Origin: Candidatus Helarchaeota archaeon
GTDB lineage: Archaea; Asgardarchaeota; Lokiarchaeia; Helarchaeales; HEL-GB-A
Length of the DNA stretch: 11,939 nucleotides
Direction of reading: 5' to 3'
NCBI GenBank assembly: GCA_013375405.1
Contig: JABXJU010000129.1
Location: 1 to 11,939, forward strand
How positions within the stretch are numbered: the stretch's first letter is position 1; each line of letters begins with the position of its first letter. Below the pieces are notes generated by a model that had not been told where the DNA came from, made no database searches, and saw only the letters and a list, made by a program, of their open reading frames with translations. The position numbers and the translations under genes were made by a program. Of the stretch, positions 7,056 through 11,939 are shown one piece after another.

Positions 7056-7923
7056 AATCAAGTTTAAGTAATTTTTGAGCATTCAGCCCCATAATTTTTT
7101 CAATTTCGTGAGGTTTGAGATAATCGATTCCTTCAAAGAGATAGACGCATGCCTCGACCATTTCAGGACAAAACCCATCAGTTCCGAACAAAATTTTATT
7201 GAGACCAATAACCTCCTTAGCGTGGAGTAAAATATCTCGCATTTTATTTGGAATCATATACATAAGATTACTTACATCCATATAGACGTTTGGGAATTGG
7301 CATGCCAAGGCAATTGCTACATCACTCCATGGGTAGCCACAGTGAGACATTATTATCTTTAACTTGGGAAAGGAGGCGATCACTTCGTCCAACATGGCAG
7401 GATGGGCTGAACTTATTTTCATTTTATTTCCTGGTGTCCCTGGCGGTGGATACCCAGTATGGAATAAGACTGGAACGTCATATTTTCCTGCAATTTCATA
7501 GGAAGGATAAATATTTTTGTCATTAATATGTTTTCCACGAAAAGGCAGGAGTAATTTAAGCCCTTTAAAGCCCTCCTCGCCAAGAGCATGTTCAACAGCA
7601 TTAGAAATTTCTGTGGCATCCTCAGATTTCTCGGGTGGATTGAAAAAAGGAATAAAAAAATCTGGCTTAGCCTTTACCCACTCCTTTACCAATATATTTT
7701 CCTTAACACTTGCAGAAAGTAATACTATTCTATCTAATCCAGCTCGTTTTCCATGTGCATGTGTCTTTAAGATGACATTCTCAGCAGCTACAGGTTCAAT
7801 TTTCTCAAGATTCTCTTTTATTCTTTGATGGAACCCATACCCTTCAAAAGCTTGAAACTGTTTCATCACAAATTCAAAGGTGTTTCGCTCGTAAAATAAA
7901 TGACAATGGAAATCAATTCGCAT
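7054..7923 (-). CDS. Amidohydrolase-2 family metal-dependent hydrolase or decarboxylase
   Basis: This is a TIM-barrel metalloenzyme of the group that includes ACMSD and gamma-resorcylate decarboxylases as well as hydrolases. Counted from the start chosen here, the N-terminal HxH motif is H6 and H8 (MRIDFHCHLF). Further metal or catalytic residues are the His of LFHTGYPP, the His of SHCGYPW and the Asp of FGTDGF. I prefer the ATG at 7923 (289 residues) over one 14 codons upstream because the HxH motif normally sits at the very N-terminus, and because a TATA-like box about 30 bases upstream fits a leaderless transcript. The upstream extension (MPIYLYSKCYSIRY) looks non-coding and overlaps that box. 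The physiological substrate is unknown. It converges with AOR and is divergent from the rubredoxin gene, so neighbouring functions give little guidance. Confidence 0.88.
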   Translation of the reverse strand: MRIDFHCHLFYERNTFEFVMKQFQAFEGYGFHQRIKENLEKIEPVAAENVILKTHAHGKRAGLDRIVLLSASVKENILVKEWVKAKPDFFIPFFNPPEKSEDATEISNAVEHALGEEGFKGLKLLLPFRGKHINDKNIYPSYEIAGKYDVPVLFHTGYPPPGTPGNKMKISSAHPAMLDEVIASFPKLKIIMSHCGYPWSDVAIALACQFPNVYMDVSNLMYMIPNKMRDILLHAKEVIGLNKILFGTDGFCPEMVEACVYLFEGIDYLKPHEIEKIMGLNAQKLLKLD

Positions 7924-7947
7924 ATATCTAATAGAATAGCATTTTGA

Positions 7948-7959
7948 ATATAAATATAT
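7948..7959 (-). promoter_or_regulatory. TATA-like box for the amidohydrolase
   Basis: On the minus strand ATATATTTATAT is centred about 30 bases upstream of the ATG at 7923, where no Shine-Dalgarno sequence is seen. Archaeal transcription normally starts about 25-30 bases beyond the box, so the transcript would begin at or next to the ATG. Confidence 0.45.
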
Positions 7960-8073
7960 GGGCATCCATTAAGTTAGATGGAGAATTTTTAATTGAAATT
8001 AGCTTCCAGTTAATATAAACCCTGAAAATTTCTTAAAACTCTAAAAAACTCACAAAATTTAAGGGAGAATCAA

Positions 8074-8093
8074 AAAAAATGCAAGTATTTTTT
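8074..8093. repeat. Short inverted repeat upstream of the rubredoxin gene
   Basis: AAAAAAT and ATTTTTT form a 7-base stem around a 6-base loop (8081-8086), just upstream of the TATA-like box. It could be an operator or a chance AT-rich structure. The rest of the 240-base gap between the amidohydrolase and rubredoxin-like genes holds only promoter-like AT-rich sequence. Confidence 0.25.
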
Positions 8094-8101
8094 GCTTTTA
8101 A

Positions 8102-8112
8102 CTATTTATATG
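8102..8112 (+). promoter_or_regulatory. TATA-like box for the rubredoxin-fprA operon
   Basis: CTATTTATATG lies about 55 bases upstream of the ATG at 8164, which would leave a leader of roughly 30 bases. No comparable box lies in the 31 bases between the rubredoxin-like gene and fprA, so both genes probably depend on it. Confidence 0.4.
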
Positions 8113-8163
8113 AATAAAAAAGAGAATTATATAAAAAAAAAATTTGAAAGAGTGGATGTAAAA

Positions 8164-8331
8164 ATGACTTGGTGGAAATGTAATAAATGTGGATACACAC
8201 TCCAAAAAGAGTCGCCTCCAGAGGAAAAGATCTGCCCAAGTTGCAAAAATGAGTGTACTTTTACTAATGTAACATGTTATGTACCTGAATGTGGCGGTCC
8301 TGAGGGGGAACATATTGACCATCGATTATAA
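8164..8331 (+). CDS. Rubredoxin-like iron/zinc protein
   Basis: A 55-residue protein with two CxxC knuckles, C6-x2-C9 and C23-x2-C26, as in rubredoxin, followed by C30, C38 and C43 in a TCYVPECGG segment and an HIDHRL end. This shape matches the small rubredoxin-like proteins that archaea often encode beside flavodiiron proteins. It probably passes electrons to or from the neighbouring FprA, in the cytoplasm. I chose the ATG at 8164 because family homology starts at MTWWKCNKCGY; the frame stays open further upstream (from 8092), but that stretch is Lys-rich, unlike the family, and overlaps the TATA-like box. Its stop is 31 bases before fprA, consistent with one operon. The extra cysteines leave open whether it binds one metal or two. 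Confidence 0.85.
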   Translation: MTWWKCNKCGYTLQKESPPEEKICPSCKNECTFTNVTCYVPECGGPEGEHIDHRL

Positions 8332-8362
8332 TTTGGATGAATATCTAAAAGAGGAATATTAA

Positions 8363-9553
8363 ATGAAAGTCGAATTAATGAAAGATGTTTATTATATTGG
8401 AGTCATTGACTGGAATCTCCGTAATTTCCATGGCTATAGTACCCATCGGGGTTCTACATACAACGCCTACGTAGTAATTGATGATAAAATCGCCGTTATT
8501 GACAATGTTAAGGCACCATTCACAAACCAATTTGTTGAAAACATAAAGGAAGTAATTGGAGATCTAAAAAAAGTCGACTATTTAATATCTAACCATCTAG
8601 AGGGAGACCACAGCGGATCTTTGCCAACGCTTGCCAAGTTATGTCCCAATGCCCAGATAGTAACCTCTGAAAAAGGGAAAGCCGGGTTCTTACGGATGTA
8701 TAAAGAAGATTGGGATATCCAAGCAGTAAAAGAAGGCGATACGATTAGCTTAGGTAACAGAACACTAACCTTCGTACCAGTACCCTTGATTCATTGGCCA
8801 GATTCGATGATGACCTACATGACGCCGGATAAGATACTTTTTTCCAATGATGCCTTTGGACAACATTATGCATCCTCAAAACGTGTAGATTATGAAAATA
8901 ACTTAATTGAAATAATGGAAGAAGCTGCAAAATATTACGCAAATATCGTGATGCATGTTTCCACATTAATAAAAAAAGCTCTAGAAAAAGTAACACAAAC
9001 CCTTAAACTTGAAATTGATATGATCTGTCCATCTCATGGTATAATGTGGAAAGAAAACATTGGTGATATTTTAGGTGCTTATACGAAATGGTCGAATCGA
9101 GAAACAAAGGAGAAAATTTTGATTATATATGATACGATGTGGCACAGCACTGAAAAAATGGCTTATGCGTTACTTGAAGGGATTCAGGAAGAAGGAGTTG
9201 AAGTGAAAATCTATAATTTAACTTCGACGGATAATAGCGACATCATGACTGAGGTTTTGGATGCTAGAGGTCTGTTGATAGGGTCGCCAACACTAAACAA
9301 TGGCATGTTCCCAACGGTGGCGGGATTTTTAACCTATCTTAAGGGATTGAAACCACCTGCTAAATTGGCTAGGGCTTTTGGATCGTACGGCTGGAATTCA
9401 AAGAAAACAATGGAACAAATCACAACCAATCTTAAGGAAGCATTGATCCCTGAAATTCTAGAACCCATCACGTACAATTTCATTCCCGATCCAGATGAAT
9501 TAGAAAAATGCAAGGAATTTGGGAGAGATTTTGCAAAAAAAATGAAATCTTAA
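8363..9553 (+). CDS. fprA: Flavodiiron protein FprA (F420H2 oxidase or O2/NO reductase)
   Basis: The enzyme reduces O2 to water (some relatives reduce NO) at a diiron centre with FMN as electron relay; in methanogens the donor is reduced F420. The N-terminal metallo-beta-lactamase domain (1-250) has the full diiron ligand set: H78, E80 and D82 in SNHLEGDHSG (with H83 beside them), H144 in LIHWPDS, D163 in LFSNDAFG, and H225 in CPSHGIMW. Residues 252-396 are the flavodoxin domain, with the phosphate-binding loop near YDTMWHSTEKM (256-266) and GSPTLNNGMFP (307-317). At 396 residues it is standard length. GAGG about nine bases upstream supports the ATG. It follows the rubredoxin-like gene, a classic oxygen-detoxification pairing in anaerobes. 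The exact donor (F420H2 or rubredoxin) is inferred, not shown. Confidence 0.95.
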   Translation: MKVELMKDVYYIGVIDWNLRNFHGYSTHRGSTYNAYVVIDDKIAVIDNVKAPFTNQFVENIKEVIGDLKKVDYLISNHLEGDHSGSLPTLAKLCPNAQIVTSEKGKAGFLRMYKEDWDIQAVKEGDTISLGNRTLTFVPVPLIHWPDSMMTYMTPDKILFSNDAFGQHYASSKRVDYENNLIEIMEEAAKYYANIVMHVSTLIKKALEKVTQTLKLEIDMICPSHGIMWKENIGDILGAYTKWSNRETKEKILIIYDTMWHSTEKMAYALLEGIQEEGVEVKIYNLTSTDNSDIMTEVLDARGLLIGSPTLNNGMFPTVAGFLTYLKGLKPPAKLARAFGSYGWNSKKTMEQITTNLKEALIPEILEPITYNFIPDPDELEKCKEFGRDFAKKMKS

Positions 9554-9571
9554 TTTCTTTTTAAAAAGAAA
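9554..9571 (+). terminator. Perfect 18-base palindrome and T-run after fprA
   Basis: TTTCTTTTTAAAAAGAAA is its own reverse complement and starts at the base after the fprA stop codon. The T-rich first half would act as an archaeal oligo-T terminator for fprA. The symmetry could also form a weak hairpin. Confidence 0.45.
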
Positions 9572-9589
9572 ACTTGAATATTATAATGT

Positions 9590-9599
9590 TTTATAAAAT
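9590..9599 (+). promoter_or_regulatory. TATA-like box for acyl-CoA dehydrogenase
   Basis: TTTATAAAAT lies about 35-40 bases upstream of the ATG at 9632 and after the fprA terminator-like palindrome, suggesting the dehydrogenase has its own promoter. Confidence 0.4.
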
Positions 9600-9631
9600 A
9601 AATTGAGGATTTAGAAGGGAAGTTGTGAAAA

Positions 9632-10777
9632 ATGGATTTTAAATTCACTAAAGAACAAAATGAACTTCGTAAAGAGCTCCGAAAATTTGTTCGTAAAGAG
9701 GTGACTCCAGTTGTGGGGGAATACGATGCAAAAGATCAATTCCCCATGCATATTGCAGAAAGGGCATTTGAGAAGGGGTTCATGAATGTACGCATCCCAA
9801 AGAAATACGGTGGACAAGGACTTGGAATACTGGATGAAGTAATTATTACAGAGGAATTAGCTTACGGGGGTGTTGGAATAGCCACCTCAGTCAATGTTAA
9901 TTCGTTGGGATTTGAACCTATCCTTTTAGCAGGAACAGAAGAGCAAAAAGAAAAATATTTGAGACCTTTAACGGAAAAATTAACTTTCGTATCCTTTGCG
10001 ACTTCGGAAACGGCCATGGGGTCAGATGTGGCGGGAATTCAATGTAAAGCTTGGAGAGAGGGGGATGAATATGTCATTAATGGAAGTAAATTTTGGATTA
10101 CGAATGCAATAATGGCAAGTTTATTTGTGGTATTCTGTAAGACAGGAGAAAAGAGAAAGGAATTGAGTGCCTTTATTGTTCCTGCTGATTCACCAGGGAT
10201 TCAAGTGGGACCGCCATTGAAAAAAATGGGGATTAGAGAATCACCAACTTCTGGGATATCTTTTAAACAAGTTAGAGTTCCAAAAGAAAATCTCTTAAGG
10301 AAGGAAGGAGACGGATTTAAAATCGCAATGGACACTTTTAACTTAACACGTCCTGGAATAGGAGCGTTCGGTATAGGCTTGGCACGACATGCCTTGGATC
10401 TTGCCGTCGATTATGCAAACAAACGAAAAGCCTTCACAGTTCGTTTAACAAAATTTCAAATGGTCCAAGAGATGATCGCTGATATGGTTATTGGAATTGA
10501 AGCTGCAAAAGGGCTTACCTATAAAGCAGCATGGTTAATTGATCAAGGTAATCCAGATTTAACGCTTTCTAGTTGTGCGAAAGCCTATTCTAGTGAAATT
10601 GCCATGAAATCCGCCCTAGATTGCCTTCAAATATATGGAGGTCGTGGCTATCTCCGAACAAATCCCGTCGAGAAACTGGTACGAGATGCTAAAATTCTGG
10701 AAATCTATGAAGGGACTACGCAAGTCCAAAAAATAATAATTAGTGGCTCTGCCTTAAGTGGTTTTTATAAGAGTTAA
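9632..10777 (+). CDS. Acyl-CoA dehydrogenase, short/medium-chain type
   Basis: This FAD enzyme introduces a trans-2 double bond into an acyl-CoA thioester and normally passes electrons to an electron-transfer flavoprotein. It has the usual 381-residue length and domain order: N-terminal helical domain (1-120), beta-domain with SFATSETAMGSD (121-132) and FWITNA (154-159) at the FAD and substrate site, and C-terminal helical domain. E360 in IYEGTTQVQ is in the position of the catalytic base of short- and medium-chain enzymes, and QIYGGRGY (333-340) is the conserved FAD-dimer motif. The usual R-x-A-F-G segment reads RKAFTV, a small departure. GAAGGGA lies upstream of the ATG. No ETF, thiolase or enoyl-CoA hydratase gene is next to it, so its pathway (beta-oxidation, amino-acid degradation or the reverse) is open. 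Confidence 0.94.
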   Translation: MDFKFTKEQNELRKELRKFVRKEVTPVVGEYDAKDQFPMHIAERAFEKGFMNVRIPKKYGGQGLGILDEVIITEELAYGGVGIATSVNVNSLGFEPILLAGTEEQKEKYLRPLTEKLTFVSFATSETAMGSDVAGIQCKAWREGDEYVINGSKFWITNAIMASLFVVFCKTGEKRKELSAFIVPADSPGIQVGPPLKKMGIRESPTSGISFKQVRVPKENLLRKEGDGFKIAMDTFNLTRPGIGAFGIGLARHALDLAVDYANKRKAFTVRLTKFQMVQEMIADMVIGIEAAKGLTYKAAWLIDQGNPDLTLSSCAKAYSSEIAMKSALDCLQIYGGRGYLRTNPVEKLVRDAKILEIYEGTTQVQKIIISGSALSGFYKS

Positions 10778-10788
10778 AAATCTTAAAA

Positions 10789-10808
10789 TCCTTTTCTTTT
10801 TATAAGGA
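10789..10808 (+). terminator. Hairpin-like terminator after acyl-CoA dehydrogenase
   Basis: TCCTT and AAGGA form a 5-base stem around a T-rich 10-base loop, 11 bases after the stop codon. The T-rich stretch alone could terminate archaeal transcription; the stem is short. The 158-base convergent gap up to 10935 holds no gene. Confidence 0.35.
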
Positions 10809-10919
10809 CTAGTGGCACAATTTATTTTATACAATTTTCACACTTGGAAATATCTGTCATTTGAAGTAAATTCACGTCTTTATTTGTCGAATCCTTGAGA
10901 AATACACAATCTTTCTTTT

Positions 10920-10927
10920 AAAAAAAA
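10920..10927 (-). terminator. T8 terminator for the zinc-ribbon/HEAT gene
   Basis: Eight A residues on the plus strand give T8 on the minus strand, eight bases after the stop codon of the zinc-ribbon gene. This fits an archaeal oligo-T terminator. Confidence 0.45.
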
Positions 10928-10935
10928 GGTTAGTA

Positions 10936-11939
10936 TTATAATTCATTATTTATATCTTCTAACAACTTCACTGCTTTAGCTGCACTTTCACGTACTTCGG
11001 GATTCGCATCTTCTTTCATTAATCGTCTCAATAAGGGGAGTGCTGATGTGACCCCAATCATTCCCAATGCAGTTATTGCCATCGCCCGGAGATTATTGTC
11101 TTGATCGGTTATCACTACTTCTATTAGGAAAGGTCCCGCCTTTTTATTACCGATTTCACCCAATAATTCAGCCGCTTGAAGGCGTACTTCTTTATTTTCG
11201 TCTCTTAAATTAGCAAGTATATGACTGAGTTCTTTTTCTTCCTGCTTCTTTTGACATTGAGGACATTCAATACGTTCTCTTATGAAATTTTGATAATTTT
11301 CTTGTGCAAACATCTTTAAATAACCACACTTCACGCATTTTTGAATACGGTTTAATTTATGCCCACAAGATATACATTCATATAATTGGGATGGGTCTGG
11401 ATTTTCGATTAGTAAAGTATTTTCACAATTCGGGCAAATAAATTGCATTGGGTCAATTTCTAAGTAAGTAACAACATATTTTTCTTGTTCAGTCGGGGAT
11501 CTTGGAACTTCTTTGTGTTCAGCAATGGTAAAGATCCTATTACAAAGAGGACATTCCAAAGGTTTACCAAGATATCTCAAATAATTTTCCTGATTGAGCG
11601 ACAGTGGCTTGTTACAATGCTTGCATCTTATAACTCGAGATAGTTGTTCCCCACAGTCAGGACACGCAAAGAATTCTTTTTGATCTTGCTCTGTGGTAAT
11701 CATTCTTGAGCATTTTTCACAGTGCCATTGAATTTTTTCAGGGGGACTTTCTATTATTATGGATTCTTTTTCCGTTCGTAATTTTTTTTCTTCTTCTACG
11801 AGGTGCAAAATGGTTTTACATTTAGGACAAGGAATAAAATCTCTTTGTTCATACTTGTACTTCATATTACAAGTCGGACATTCATATAAGTAAATTGATT
11901 TTGCGATTTTAGGTTGTATTTCTTCTTCTGGAACAATTT
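10936..11939 (-). CDS. Five-zinc-ribbon plus HEAT-repeat protein, 5' end beyond the right edge
   Basis: The frame stays open to the window edge, 24 codons above the ATG at 11865, so that ATG is internal. It separates a CPTC pair from its CPKC partner in the first zinc ribbon. Numbering from that Met, ribbon Cys pairs are C-5/C-2 with C13/C16; C49/C52 with C68/C71; C81/C84 with C105/C108; C144/C147 with C164/C167; and C177/C180 with C201/C204. Ribbons 2-3 and 4-5 look like a duplicated unit, both containing a QENY segment before the final CP.C pair. Residues 213-306 form about three HEAT-like helical pairs (EVRLQAAELLGEIG, LRAMAITALGMIG, EVRESAAKAVKLL). Both modules serve binding to protein or nucleic acid; there is no enzymatic motif. 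The role is unknown, possibly a scaffold. The protein lacks its N-terminus here. Confidence 0.85.
   Translation of the reverse strand, partial: IVPEEEIQPKIAKSIYLYECPTCNMKYKYEQRDFIPCPKCKTILHLVEEEKKLRTEKESIIIESPPEKIQWHCEKCSRMITTEQDQKEFFACPDCGEQLSRVIRCKHCNKPLSLNQENYLRYLGKPLECPLCNRIFTIAEHKEVPRSPTEQEKYVVTYLEIDPMQFICPNCENTLLIENPDPSQLYECISCGHKLNRIQKCVKCGYLKMFAQENYQNFIRERIECPQCQKKQEEKELSHILANLRDENKEVRLQAAELLGEIGNKKAGPFLIEVVITDQDNNLRAMAITALGMIGVTSALPLLRRLMKEDANPEVRESAAKAVKLLEDINNEL

Noticed and set aside
7290..7828. Plus-strand open frames opposite the amidohydrolase
   Set aside because: They are antisense shadows of a gene with clear metal-binding motifs and show no family features.
8092..8163. N-terminal extension of the rubredoxin-like protein
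   Set aside because: The extension is Lys-rich, unlike the family, and overlaps the TATA-like box; homology starts at the ATG at 8164.

Overview
The window looks archaeal. It is AT-rich, several genes have TATA-like boxes about 25-50 bases upstream, one gene appears leaderless, and the gene set (a tungsten-type aldehyde oxidoreductase, an F420H2-oxidase-type flavodiiron protein beside a rubredoxin-like protein, corrinoid methyl transfer, and a zinc-ribbon/HEAT protein) fits an anaerobic archaeon. An Asgard lineage such as Lokiarchaeia is a reasonable guess, but nothing here is diagnostic.

Layout. A minus-strand gene of unknown function runs off the left edge (1-905). Divergent from it is a plus-strand methyl-transfer operon (1053-3912): a corrinoid protein followed by two tandem uroporphyrinogen-decarboxylase-fold (UroD) methyltransferases. 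A small plus-strand protein with a Cys-rich tail (4056-4547) faces a minus-strand secreted or membrane-anchored protein (4633-5172). An AOR-family oxidoreductase (5325-7049) converges, with four bases between stop codons, on a minus-strand amidohydrolase (7054-7923). Next come a rubredoxin-like protein and FprA, apparently co-transcribed (8164-9553), then an acyl-CoA dehydrogenase (9632-10777). A minus-strand five-zinc-ribbon/HEAT protein runs off the right edge (10936-11939). No intergenic stretch exceeds 300 bases. I see no tRNA, rRNA, CRISPR array or insertion sequence.

The most unusual part is the methyl-transfer operon. The first UroD gene really begins at 1694, but an in-frame TAG interrupts it at codon 22 (1757-1759) and clear homology continues on the far side. 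The same gene ends in TAG, in frame with the second UroD gene; every other visible stop is TAA or TGA. The amber codon could be pyrrolysine, which would be unusual for a UroD-fold methyltransferase, or a nonsense mutation. The second UroD gene has a one-base frameshift near its 3' end (about 3815-3825). Reading the -1 frame restores a family-typical C-terminus, including the third zinc-ligand cysteine. Two lesions in adjacent genes next to an intact corrinoid gene point to decay or assembly error; the TAG distribution leaves recoding open.

How the genes may work together. The corrinoid protein would carry a methyl group between the two UroD proteins, one acting as methyl-donor demethylase and the other as corrinoid-to-acceptor transferase. 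FprA and the rubredoxin-like protein would protect against oxygen. AOR and the acyl-CoA dehydrogenase suggest aldehyde, acid or acyl-CoA metabolism, but no single pathway can be reconstructed from this window.
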